Source: Shewanella sp. UCD-KL21 (lineage in GTDB: Bacteria; Pseudomonadota; Gammaproteobacteria; Enterobacterales; Shewanellaceae). Taken from it: a DNA stretch of 64,000 bases. Under the pieces are notes generated by a model, which was not told the origin of the DNA, did not search any database, and worked only from the letters and a program-made list of their open reading frames with translations. Location: contig NZ_MPHK01000006.1 of NCBI RefSeq assembly GCF_001957135.1, forward strand, positions 62,001-126,000, in the 5' to 3' direction. Both the position numbers and the translations under genes were made by a program. Shown piece by piece: positions 1-7,950 of the stretch; position 1 is the first letter of the stretch, and every line of letters begins with the position of its first letter.

Positions 1-318
1 TTGTTACTTCCCCTTATTGTTGGGCAACAAAAAGCGGCTGAACTTATTTTATTGGGTGAAAGCTTCACTGCCAGCATCGCAAAAGAATTAAATATTATCA
101 ACCAAGTGGTTGAGCAATCACAATTAGATGATTTTGTATTATCACAAGCAAAGAAATTAGCTGCTCAGCCACCGTTGGCGCTGCAGGCATCTAAACAGTT
201 ATTAAGGCATAACCAAGCTGAAGTGAAACAGCAAATGCTTAAAGAGTTAGTGTTGTTTAGTGAAAGACTAAAAAGTGATGAGGCCAAAGCTCGGTTTCAA
301 GCTTTTTTAACGAAGTAG
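1..318 (+). CDS. Enoyl-CoA hydratase/isomerase family protein, C-terminal part
   Basis: The reading frame is open from the window edge, so the true start lies upstream and only about the last 105 residues are present. The visible part resembles the C-terminal third of crotonase-fold proteins: a stretch on re-routing of side chains (KAAELILLGESFTA), then the 'A..PPLALQASKQLL' helix and a final acidic/basic helix ending in ARFQAFLTK, as in enoyl-CoA hydratases. The oxyanion-hole glycines and any catalytic glutamates lie outside the window, so hydratase cannot be told from isomerase. Expected role is fatty-acid or amino-acid CoA-thioester catabolism in the cytoplasm. Confidence 0.8.
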   Translation: MLLPLIVGQQKAAELILLGESFTASIAKELNIINQVVEQSQLDDFVLSQAKKLAAQPPLALQASKQLLRHNQAEVKQQMLKELVLFSERLKSDEAKARFQAFLTK

Positions 319-440
319 TCTCTGGTTTAAGCATTGATATCATTTGCGCTGGGATAAACCAGCAAAATAGTCATTTAACACTGAAGTATGAATGATAATG
401 CTGAACTAATCTTGAACTACAGCAGCGTTCATACTTCAGT

Positions 441-647
441 TTAATATCTGGATTTTTTCTGGGTCATGATAATGGCAGTAACAAAGTAACCAATGAGTCC
501 GATGCTAGGGCTCATTAAAATTGCCACTAGGGTTAACACTCGCGTCCATAATACTGACCAGCCAAATTGTTTTGCTAATCCGTGTGATGCGCCACATATC
601 AAGCTGTCATCGGTTGTTAACCATTTTTCTATGTCTGTTAAGTTCAT
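441..647 (-). CDS. PspC-domain small membrane protein
   Basis: This 68-residue protein has the PspC pattern: a short N-terminal stretch containing 'ICGASHGLAKQFGW', one hydrophobic segment around residues 32-60 (VLTLVAILMSPSIGLIGYFV) and a basic tail. PspC proteins are inner-membrane sensors or effectors of envelope stress. A good ribosome site (AGGAGA) sits 6 bases upstream. The start overlaps the stop of the preceding small gene by four bases (ATGA), which points to translational coupling in a three-gene operon. The protein is shorter than Escherichia coli PspC (about 119 residues), lacking the cytoplasmic C-terminal part. The wider psp operon (pspA) is not present here. Confidence 0.75.
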   Translation of the reverse strand: MNLTDIEKWLTTDDSLICGASHGLAKQFGWSVLWTRVLTLVAILMSPSIGLIGYFVTAIIMTQKKSRY

Positions 648-823
648 TGTTGTTCTCCTGCGATCTCCATTGAAGCCAGTTCAGCAGACATTGCCTTGAC
701 ACTATTAAATTGGTACCACTGCAACCCACATATCATTATCGAGCATGCGATAAAGCTAAAAACAGGAAGCAGTAGTAAAGACGTTAACGGATCTGCTAAA
801 TGAAATATCATCATTAAATCCAT
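644..823 (-). CDS. 59-residue membrane protein in PspC operon
   Basis: A short gene not usually called because of its length. Starting at the ATG at 821-823 it encodes 59 residues: MDLMMIFHLADPL, then a hydrophobic stretch at about residues 14-33 (SLLLLPVFSFIACSIIMCG), then a polar tail ending in MEIAGEQQ. GAGGA lies 7 bases upstream of the ATG. Its stop overlaps the PspC-like start by ATGA, and it begins 3 bases after the stop of the upstream secreted-protein gene, so all three are almost certainly one transcript. The topology (short N-terminus, one transmembrane helix, charged cytoplasmic tail) resembles PspB, but I see no sequence identity strong enough to name it. Confidence 0.65.
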   Translation of the reverse strand: MDLMMIFHLADPLTSLLLLPVFSFIACSIMICGLQWYQFNSVKAMSAELASMEIAGEQQ

Positions 824-826
824 AAA

Positions 827-1162
827 TCAGTCCTCATTGCTTGCTAAAGCAGTGTCTGATTGTGTTGCTATTACATCGTCAGTCATTTCAAGCGAGCTGT
901 TTAACTCAAAAACTTGTTCAGCTATTTGGCTATGTAAACTCAAGCTAATTTCTTGTCTGGCTGTTTGTAGCATTTCAGTGGTTGCATCAGTCAAACGAGC
1001 TTCTAATACCTCTACCATGTCAGTACTATTTAGTTCATTTGCTTGAGCACCAATACTTGCAGTAGCGATAACAGCAATTAATGCCAGTTTCTTAAACATG
1101 TGATTGGTTGTTGTAGATGATGAACTAACCACTGAATTTTCATTTGATGTTGAGTTAAACAT
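827..1162 (-). CDS. Secreted hypothetical protein, first gene of PspC operon
   Basis: The ATG at 1160-1162 is preceded by GGAAAA at a suitable distance and gives 111 residues; a longer reading from 1195 has no such site. A signal peptide is visible, though it starts late: FKKLALIAVIATASIGAQA, preceded by about 20 Ser/Thr/Asn-rich residues. An internal ATG at about 1100 (MFKKLAL) would give a conventional signal peptide and cannot be excluded. The mature part is acidic and predicted helical (VEVLEARLTDATTEMLQTARQEI), with no domain that I recognise. It is followed closely by the 59-residue membrane protein and the PspC-like protein, suggesting an envelope-stress context. Confidence 0.6.
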   Translation of the reverse strand: MFNSTSNENSVVSSSSTTTNHMFKKLALIAVIATASIGAQANELNSTDMVEVLEARLTDATTEMLQTARQEISLSLHSQIAEQVFELNSSLEMTDDVIATQSDTALASNED

Positions 1163-1376
1163 GATGTTTTCCTTTTCTAATGTTGGGTACACCATGGTTA
1201 TTACAAGCTACGTGCCAAGTTTGAAAAAACAACATAAACAACTGATTAATAGTAGTTATATTAACTTTAAACAAAAACAGGCTCACAAAAGGCACGGAGC
1301 AACAATTAAACAATTAGTCATTTTCACCATCCTGATAGTGAATTTAGCTAATACTTAATTAGCTAAGCTACAGGCA

Positions 1377-1402
1377 TAAAAAAAGCGCCTCAATGAGGCG
1401 CT
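1377..1402 (-). terminator. Rho-independent terminator of dusA
   Basis: The stem AGCGCCTC/GAGGCGCT (1384-1391 with 1395-1402) is followed on the minus strand by seven T. It lies 19 bases past the dusA stop codon. Confidence 0.8.
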
Positions 1403-1420
1403 ATTTTAACGAATAAAGAC

Positions 1421-2431
1421 TTAATCATTACTCATGTTATTAGGGTAGAAAGTCACATCCGCAGGCGGCCTGCTTTGATGCATTTTTTCAACCGCATCCC
1501 AAATAACCTCAACACCCGCCCCCGGCTTATGGGCGTTTTCACTTAGGTATCTTCGCCAGCCCCTTGAGCCAGGTAACCCTTGAAATAAGCCAATCATGTG
1601 ACGAGTAATGTGATTTAAACGCCCGCCTGACTGTAAATGCTGCTCAATGTAAGGCACCATTTGTTCAATCACTTGCTCACGAGTTAACACCGCTTTGTCG
1701 TCACCGTAAATACGTTGATCCACTTCAGCTAATATATAAGGATTTTGATACGCCTCACGGCCAATCATGACCCCATCTAGTTGCTGTAAATGCACCAATG
1801 AATCTTCAATGGTTTTAACGCCGCCATTAATACTGATATTTAAATCAGCATAATCACGCTTTAATTGATACACCCGCTCATAGTTAAGCTCTGGAATTTC
1901 ACGATTTTCTTTCGGACTTAACCCTTGTAACCACGCTTTTCTGGCATGGACAATAAAGGTATCGCAACCTGTAGCTTTAACCGTATCAACAAAATCGGTG
2001 AGAAATTCATAACTGTCTTGCTCATCGATACCAATACGGGTTTTAACCGTCACAGGGATATCAGCAACTTGCTTCATAGCATCAACACATTCTGCCACTA
2101 GCTTGGGTTCAGCCATCAAACAAGCGCCAAACCGACCGCTTTGAACTCTATCTGATGGACAACCTACATTTAAATTGATTTCATCATAACCGCGTTCAAA
2201 AGCCAGTTTGGCACAGGTGGCTAAATCTTTAGGGTTAGACCCACCAAGCTGCAAAGCAAGCGGATGCTCTTCTTGGTTATAGGCTAAATAATCAGCCTGG
2301 CCATGAATGATCGCCCCTGTCGTCACCATCTCGGTATAAAGCACAGTATGTGCAGACATCAGGCGCGCAAAGTAGCGGTAATGTCTGTCGGTCCAATCAA
2401 GCATTGGAGCGATTGAAATCGAGCGGTCCAT
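1421..2431 (-). CDS. dusA: tRNA-dihydrouridine(20/20a) synthase DusA
   Basis: Flavin-dependent enzyme that reduces uridine 20/20a in the tRNA D-loop using NADPH. The sequence shows the Dus TIM-barrel signature: [18 protein letters not shown] at the N-terminus, [21 protein letters not shown] with the catalytic Cys in that loop, [26 protein letters not shown] (characteristic of DusA) and INGGVKT, followed by the helical C-terminal domain. The ATG at 2431 gives 336 residues, the usual length; an upstream TTG would add five residues but has no ribosome site. The gene stands alone, with its own terminator, and is divergent from a weak reading frame at 2578. Confidence 0.95.
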   Translation of the reverse strand: MDRSISIAPMLDWTDRHYRYFARLMSAHTVLYTEMVTTGAIIHGQADYLAYNQEEHPLALQLGGSNPKDLATCAKLAFERGYDEINLNVGCPSDRVQSGRFGACLMAEPKLVAECVDAMKQVADIPVTVKTRIGIDEQDSYEFLTDFVDTVKATGCDTFIVHARKAWLQGLSPKENREIPELNYERVYQLKRDYADLNISINGGVKTIEDSLVHLQQLDGVMIGREAYQNPYILAEVDQRIYGDDKAVLTREQVIEQMVPYIEQHLQSGGRLNHITRHMIGLFQGLPGSRGWRRYLSENAHKPGAGVEVIWDAVEKMHQSRPPADVTFYPNNMSND

Positions 2432-2577
2432 CTTGTTATTAATCAACTTTGTAAAACCTTATTATTAATCAGTAGTTTGCACTAGCTCAATTCGATTATC
2501 ACCAGCATGTGAAAACGTGTTTTTTAACGTATTCCACCCTTTTAGTCCTTCTCGGGGGAACTGCTGGAGTATGCGTA

Positions 2578-2769
2578 ATGGCAAATTATACCATCAATAA
2601 ACGCACAAGAAAAAACGATACTGTGTATTGTTTAAAAGTCAGGGGGACAATGAAAGAAGTGCTTGAGGAATTAATTGCTCTACTCATTGAGAAAGATAGG
2701 TCTAAGCAAATAATAAACCTTAAGTTATTGCTTCACACAAGGTCGTTGCTATTAAACAAAGTGCGCTGA
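2578..2769 (+). CDS. Doubtful small open reading frame
   Basis: A frame open from a GTG at 2509. The better start is the ATG at 2578, with GGAG 8 bases upstream, giving 63 residues beginning MANYTINKRTRKND. It is basic, with a leucine-rich C-terminal half (EELIALLIEKD, LKLLLHTRSLLL). No family is recognised, and codon use gives no strong support. It could be a real small gene, or chance in the 470-base gap between dusA and the pilin gene. Confidence 0.22.
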   Translation: MANYTINKRTRKNDTVYCLKVRGTMKEVLEELIALLIEKDRSKQIINLKLLLHTRSLLLNKVR

Positions 2770-2899
2770 TACCCATGAGGAGGATGATGGAGAGTTATAT
2801 CGATTTCAGCGACATCGTTAACTTTAGCTTAGCTAAGATACATTATCTCTAGCTCGTGATGTCCATTGAGGTGAGGAATAAAAGGCGAAGTGGGGTAAC

Positions 2900-3421
2900 T
2901 TAACAACCATCTGTTTCAATCGAAACGGCTTCTGTTGCACTGGTATGAAGGTATTCGGTGTAGCATTGATCGGCTAATAAATTTCCGCTGCCATAACCTA
3001 TTCTCGAAAAGCCATTATCTTCATAGGCATTTAAATCACCATAATTGGCAGTTCTCGTTGAGTTGTTTTTGACTATATTGCTGGGCGTGCCGAAGTCTAA
3101 GAATGTCTCGATAAAATACAAGTAAGGGTTGGTGGCTTCGCTTCGAGTTTCTGGGTAGCCTCGATAAAACTGATAATTACCGTATTGTGTTTCAACGTTG
3201 ACGTTATCGCCCAATTTGTTATCGATTTGAGCTTTCAAATGGATCATTTCTAACGCCTCTTTAATACTACCATGAGCGCCTTGAACCACAGCGATTTTTG
3301 CATCTCGATTGATATCTATAAATTTGGGCGCTGCGATGACCGCTAATACACCTAAAATGATGATGACTACAACTAACTCAATTAATGTAAAACCATCGGT
3401 GCGATTCGTCCCTAAATGCAT
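2900..3421 (-). CDS. Type IV pilin / pseudopilin-like protein
   Basis: A type III (prepilin) signal is clear: a short basic leader ending in Gly, then FTLIELVVVIIILGVLAVIA with Glu at +5 of the mature protein, followed by an alpha-1 helix with PKFIDINRDAK. PilD-type peptidase would cut after that Gly and methylate the Phe. The C-terminal globular part is about 120 residues, with a likely disulfide between Cys near QCYTEYL and the final Cys (ETDGC). The ATG at 3421 has AAAGGA upstream. Length (173) and form resemble MSHA-type minor pilins or type II secretion pseudopilins. No assembly genes are adjacent, so it is a solitary pilin gene and its machine cannot be named. Confidence 0.8.
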   Translation of the reverse strand: MHLGTNRTDGFTLIELVVVIIILGVLAVIAAPKFIDINRDAKIAVVQGAHGSIKEALEMIHLKAQIDNKLGDNVNVETQYGNYQFYRGYPETRSEATNPYLYFIETFLDFGTPSNIVKNNSTRTANYGDLNAYEDNGFSRIGYGSGNLLADQCYTEYLHTSATEAVSIETDGC

Positions 3422-3716
3422 ATGTAACAATCCTTTGTTTAAGAAAGTTTATTCTTTAAATCTTCATTAATACCAAGCAAAATTACTACACATCAATGAG
3501 CAATGATGTGCACAGCAATAAAATTTCAGCGCTAGGTGAACAAAATTTTAATGGAAGACTTTTATCTGCAGTGGCTCACATCATTCCTTTGTTAGTTCAA
3601 AAATACACCAAGAATTTGAATTTATCTAGCTTAGCCATCTCGTACTCGTAATAAATGAACGATTAAACGAAAACACCATTAATGAAGCTAAGCTGTAATC
3701 GTTACCCACATTAAAG

Positions 3717-5099
3717 CTAAAACGCTTGATTAACCATAACCCAAAACTGGCTTTCATCACCGCCGGCAACAAAGTCGGTTCTTATCACTATGCCTTCAAC
3801 CTCAAAACGTATGCCTGCGCCGTAGTTGGTTTTCATGTCATCATGCAGAGCAGTTAACTCAAACTCATTAGTGACATTGCCAGCTTCGGCAAATAATACC
3901 CACTGCCACCAAGGAATGTTATATAGATTAAACACAGGTAGTGATTGCAGTGGTTGCCATTGAGGCGTAACCCGATACTCAAGAGCATAATTGACTGCGC
4001 TGCGACCAGTAAACTGCTTTGAAGAGTAACCTCGCAAACGCTCAAAGCCACCCAATGACACCCCGGCAAAACTAGGAGGTCGCTGAAGTTGTTGGTTATG
4101 GTGCTTGTCCCAGCTTGGGGTATCGGCTAAGTAGATATTGGCCCCCAGCACTTGTTGCTCAAACCAACGATTACTGCCAAAGGACATAAATGCGCTTTGT
4201 TCGAACTCCCACATCAACCAACTTGGATTATCATCGACACTAAAGCCTTTGGTGATAGTTAGATTGGTTTGCCCGCCCTCGGTACTATTTAGTTTGGCAT
4301 CGCGGTTATCCCAGTTAACAGCCAGTTCAACACCGCGGGCTTCGTCAGCTAAATAGGCTAATGCTTCAAGCTCTCGGTACTTGCTAAACGGGGTTAAGCT
4401 GATAGAGCTAACACCTGACTCTAATGGGTTCCAGCTAATTGGTGTGGTGATTTTCCCAAGCGCGTTTTCTGCGCCATGCTTACCTCTGGCAATAGGTAAT
4501 ACATATTCCATAGTCAGCCTGTTAAAGCCTTCATCACCCACACTAATGACTCGACTGGTGTCATTGGATTTTGGCTGGTACAGGTCACTATTAGGCAAAT
4601 AATATATCCCTTGCTCGTAATGACCACGAAACAATTCGGCACTAAATAACCATTGATCAAGCTGTGGCAGTTGATAATGATAAAAGCCTGCATAACTTAG
4701 CCAACTGTCATTGGCAGAGTATAAGCCAATGCCTAATGCTACGGCTTGGGGTTGACCGGCGTGCTTAACGACACCTGCGGCGCCGAATGTGGTGCTCAAG
4801 GTCTCTGTTGAAAAGACAATTGGCACTGCGACAAATTCTGGAGACAGCGCTTTTTCAGCGGGCGTTACCGCAGACGGCTTTTCAGCAGTATTTTGTTGCT
4901 CAGACTGTGGTTTTATCTCAGCAACAAGCTCAGTCTCTACAACCACTTCAGTATCAGGGCGATGACTCACTGCGGTTTTACTGGCTGTTACATATTCTGG
5001 ATCATTTGAAATTACGGAATGAATAGCTTCAGACTGGGCGACACTGTCGATACTAAAAAATACGCAATAAATCATAACGACTGATTTATACAACTGCAC
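3717..5099 (-). CDS. D15/BamA-type outer-membrane beta-barrel protein without POTRA domains
   Basis: A signal peptide (residues 1-21, ending in SVAQ) is followed by about 75 residues of low-complexity, Glu/Val/Thr-rich sequence and then a barrel of about 360 residues. Barrel signs are alternating aromatic strands and the Omp85 lid-like stretch 'SLGGFERLRGYSSKQFTGRSAV', shortened here to its key G-x-x-x-L-R-G-Y. Near the C-terminus are 'GAGIRFEV' and the terminal Phe typical of BAM substrates. Omp85 members usually carry one or more POTRA domains; none is visible. The reader should take it as an Omp85-superfamily outer-membrane protein of unknown cargo. It stands alone between the pilin gene and alr. 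Confidence 0.75.
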   Translation of the reverse strand: MQLYKSVVMIYCVFFSIDSVAQSEAIHSVISNDPEYVTASKTAVSHRPDTEVVVETELVAEIKPQSEQQNTAEKPSAVTPAEKALSPEFVAVPIVFSTETLSTTFGAAGVVKHAGQPQAVALGIGLYSANDSWLSYAGFYHYQLPQLDQWLFSAELFRGHYEQGIYYLPNSDLYQPKSNDTSRVISVGDEGFNRLTMEYVLPIARGKHGAENALGKITTPISWNPLESGVSSISLTPFSKYRELEALAYLADEARGVELAVNWDNRDAKLNSTEGGQTNLTITKGFSVDDNPSWLMWEFEQSAFMSFGSNRWFEQQVLGANIYLADTPSWDKHHNQQLQRPPSFAGVSLGGFERLRGYSSKQFTGRSAVNYALEYRVTPQWQPLQSLPVFNLYNIPWWQWVLFAEAGNVTNEFELTALHDDMKTNYGAGIRFEVEGIVIRTDFVAGGDESQFWVMVNQAF

Positions 5100-5168
5100 T
5101 TAATGCTTCCTATCTATGACTAATTTAAGGTTCAAGCTCTAGGCTGTAAGCCATTAATTAAATTGAAT

Positions 5169-6260
5169 TTAATCTTGTAAATCAACCACTACTCTTGGGG
5201 TCAGTTTGGTTACTAATTCATAAGCAATGGTGCCAATGTGCTCTGCCACTTCTTCTACAGCGAGGCCTTTACCCCACAGCTGCACTGAATCACCCACCTG
5301 ATCATGCGCCTCAGCACCTAGATCCACGGTTAACATGTCCATAGAGACTCGACCAACAATGGGCACTCTGCGGCCATTAAGCAACACGGGGGTGCCTTCA
5401 GGGGCATTGCGCGGATAACCATCGCCATAACCTATGGCAACCACGCCTAAACGAGTGTCTTGCTTAGCAGTCCAATAAGCACCATAGCCAACACTTTGTC
5501 CGGCTTTATGCTCACGTACTGCAATAAGGTTTGACACTAATTCCATTGCGGGAACGAGTCCATGATGAACACCTTTATCACCCAGTACAGGCGATACCCC
5601 ATAGAGTGCGATGCCCGGCCTTATCCAGTCGCACTGGCTTTGAGGCCAAAATAACGTAGCGGCAGAATTAGCTAGCGTTCGATCGCCTGGTAAGTTTTTA
5701 ATTAACTGCTGAAAAGCATCGATTTGCACTTGGGTTAATGGGTTGTCAGGCTCATCTGCACAAGCGAAATGGGTCATTAAATGAATAGGTTTGGCAACTT
5801 GTGGGCAAGCCATTAAGCGTTGATAAACAGTATTAAATTGCTCAATACCAAAGCCTAAACGATGCATGCCAGTATCAATTTTAAGCCAGACGGTAATGGG
5901 CGCCGTAAGCGACGATTGCTCTAACATCACCAATTGTGACTCATGATGCACGACGGTATCAATTTTATGCTCAACTAATGTGGGTAAGTCAGATTGACGA
6001 AAGCAGCCTTCAAGCAACAGTAGCTTAGCGTTAACACCGCCTTGGCGTAATTCAAGAGCTTCTTCAAGTCGCGCCAGTCCAAATCCATCGGCGCAGTCCA
6101 TACAGTCAGCGACAGATTCGGCCACATTGAGTAAACCATGGCCATAACCATTGGCTTTAACCACAGCCATGACTTTACTGTTGGGCGCAATTTCACGCAG
6201 CCTTGCAAGGTTAGCTTGCAGGGCTTTACGACTAATTTCAGCACGGGGAAATGGTTTCAA
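5169..6260 (-). CDS. alr: Alanine racemase
   Basis: PLP-dependent enzyme converting L- to D-alanine for peptidoglycan. The PLP lysine is in [11 protein letters not shown] near the N-terminus, the catalytic tyrosine region is [11 protein letters not shown], and 'RPGIALYG' and '[12 protein letters not shown]' are also present. The most likely start is the TTG at 6258-6260 (then [13 protein letters not shown]), with AAGG 8 bases before it, giving 363 residues, close to the family. A longer frame to 6305 runs almost to the dnaB terminator and contains a 13-base direct repeat (TCAGTTATTTGAA) that blurs the start. It lies immediately downstream of dnaB in the same direction, as in other gammaproteobacteria. 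Confidence 0.95.
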   Translation of the reverse strand: MKPFPRAEISRKALQANLARLREIAPNSKVMAVVKANGYGHGLLNVAESVADCMDCADGFGLARLEEALELRQGGVNAKLLLLEGCFRQSDLPTLVEHKIDTVVHHESQLVMLEQSSLTAPITVWLKIDTGMHRLGFGIEQFNTVYQRLMACPQVAKPIHLMTHFACADEPDNPLTQVQIDAFQQLIKNLPGDRTLANSAATLFWPQSQCDWIRPGIALYGVSPVLGDKGVHHGLVPAMELVSNLIAVREHKAGQSVGYGAYWTAKQDTRLGVVAIGYGDGYPRNAPEGTPVLLNGRRVPIVGRVSMDMLTVDLGAEAHDQVGDSVQLWGKGLAVEEVAEHIGTIAYELVTKLTPRVVVDLQD

Positions 6261-6311
6261 ATAACTGACCTTACTGATTGCTTCATTCAAATAACTGAGC
6301 AACACAACACT

Positions 6312-6342
6312 AAAAAATGAGCCTCTGCGTTAAAGCAGAGGC
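6312..6342 (-). terminator. Probable terminator after dnaB
   Basis: The stem GCCTCTGC/GCAGAGGC (6321-6328 and 6335-6342) is followed on the minus strand by a T-rich run (TCATTTTTTAG). It separates dnaB from alr, so alr probably has its own start or relies on read-through. Confidence 0.65.
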
Positions 6343-6387
6343 TTTTCGGTACGACTAACGCAAAGACTAAATACCTATCTGATGAGA

Positions 6388-7797
6388 TTAATCTTCATCA
6401 AAGACTTGTGCGCCAGAATAATTATCAAAACGCGAGAACTGGCCTTGGAACGCCAGCGGCACGCGACCAATTGGGCCGTTACGTTGCTTACCAATAATAA
6501 TTTCTGCGACACCTTTTTGTTCTGAATCATCGTTATACACTTCATCACGATAAATAAACATGATCAAATCCGCATCTTGCTCAATTGAACCTGATTCACG
6601 TAAGTCAGAGTTAACTGGGCGCTTATCAGCACGTTGCTCCAACGAGCGGTTAAGCTGTGATAACGCAATGACCGGGATCTCTAGTTCTTTGGCTAACGAT
6701 TTAAGTGAGCGCGAGATCTCAGCAATTTCTAAGGTACGGTTATCTTTTAATGAAGGCACCTGCATTAACTGCAAGTAATCAATCATGATCATTGATAAGC
6801 CGCCATATTCACGCGCAATACGACGGGCACGACTTCGCACTTCTGTCGGCGTTAAGCCTGAACCGTCATCGATATACATTTTACCTTGCTCGAGCATAAT
6901 CCCCATGGTTGAGGAAACGCGCGCCCAATCTTCATCATCTAACTGACCGGTACGGATTTTAGTTTGATCAACGCGGCCAAGTGATGCCAGCATACGCATC
7001 ATAATTTGTTCTGATGGCATCTCTAAACTGAAAATAAGCACAGGTTTATCTTCGTTCATGGCTGCTTGTTCACACAAGTTCATCGCAAAGGTGGTTTTAC
7101 CCATTGAAGGACGCGCCGCCACAATAACAAGGTCACCCGATTGGAAGCCGGCGGTCATTTTATCAAGATCGGTAAAACCACTTGATACACCTGTCACACC
7201 GTTATGGGGGTTATTGTATAACTGCTCAATTTTGTCGACGGTTTTTTCAAGGATCGATTTAATCCCTTCAGGGCCTTCATTGGCATTAGCGCGCGACTCT
7301 GCAATTTTAAATACTTTGGTTTCGGCTAAATCCAGTAAATCACTGGAGTTACGACCCTCAGGGTTATAGCCTGCATCAGCAATTTCATGGGCAACACCAA
7401 TCATGTCACGTACGACAGCGCGCTCACGTACAATGTCGGCATAAGATAAAATATTACCCGCACTCGGGGTATTTTTAGCAATTTCACCTAAATAGGCAAA
7501 GCCGCCAGCATCTTCTAATTGATCTTCAACTTCCAGGCGCTCTGATACTGTGATCAAATCAATCGGGTGACTGCTTTCAACCAAACGGCTCATCGCAGCA
7601 TAAATCATCCGATGGGAGCGAGAATAAAAATCTTCGGGCACAAGCGCTTCAGCCACTCTATCCCAGGCCTCAGCATCAAGCATCAACCCACCAAGAACCG
7701 ATTGCTCAGCTTCAATTGAATGCGGCGGTAATTTCAGCGCATCAACTTGAGCATCTTTGAACCTTTCTCTGGCTTTAAAAGGACCTTTCTGTGACAT
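6388..7797 (-). CDS. dnaB: Replicative DNA helicase DnaB
   Basis: Hexameric 5'-3' helicase at the replication fork. The N-terminal DnaG-interaction domain covers about residues 20-130 (PHSIEAEQSVLGGLMLD), followed by a linker and a RecA-like C-terminal domain with Walker A (RPSMGKTTFAMN), Walker B-like MIMIDYLQLM, the arginine-finger region and 'SLKSLAKELEIPVIALSQLNR'. At 469 residues it has the usual length and no intein. It is transcribed toward alr and divergent from the S46 peptidase gene. Confidence 0.97.
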   Translation of the reverse strand: MSQKGPFKARERFKDAQVDALKLPPHSIEAEQSVLGGLMLDAEAWDRVAEALVPEDFYSRSHRMIYAAMSRLVESSHPIDLITVSERLEVEDQLEDAGGFAYLGEIAKNTPSAGNILSYADIVRERAVVRDMIGVAHEIADAGYNPEGRNSSDLLDLAETKVFKIAESRANANEGPEGIKSILEKTVDKIEQLYNNPHNGVTGVSSGFTDLDKMTAGFQSGDLVIVAARPSMGKTTFAMNLCEQAAMNEDKPVLIFSLEMPSEQIMMRMLASLGRVDQTKIRTGQLDDEDWARVSSTMGIMLEQGKMYIDDGSGLTPTEVRSRARRIAREYGGLSMIMIDYLQLMQVPSLKDNRTLEIAEISRSLKSLAKELEIPVIALSQLNRSLEQRADKRPVNSDLRESGSIEQDADLIMFIYRDEVYNDDSEQKGVAEIIIGKQRNGPIGRVPLAFQGQFSRFDNYSGAQVFDED

Positions 7798-7950
7798 TCA
7801 AACTCCCAATTCCCAACCTGTTTGTAAATATGGTATAACACCGAGGTCATGCAAACATGTAGTACAATGATATCGCGTAACATTTATCCCAACACGGATA
7901 AACAATCATAATAAATAACAACAATAAATAATAAAAAATAAGGAAAGAAC

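Noticed and set aside
2775-2849. 22-codon frame after AGGAGG (MMESYIDFSDIV...)
   Set aside because: The ribosome site is only 3 bases from the ATG, and there is no recognisable product.
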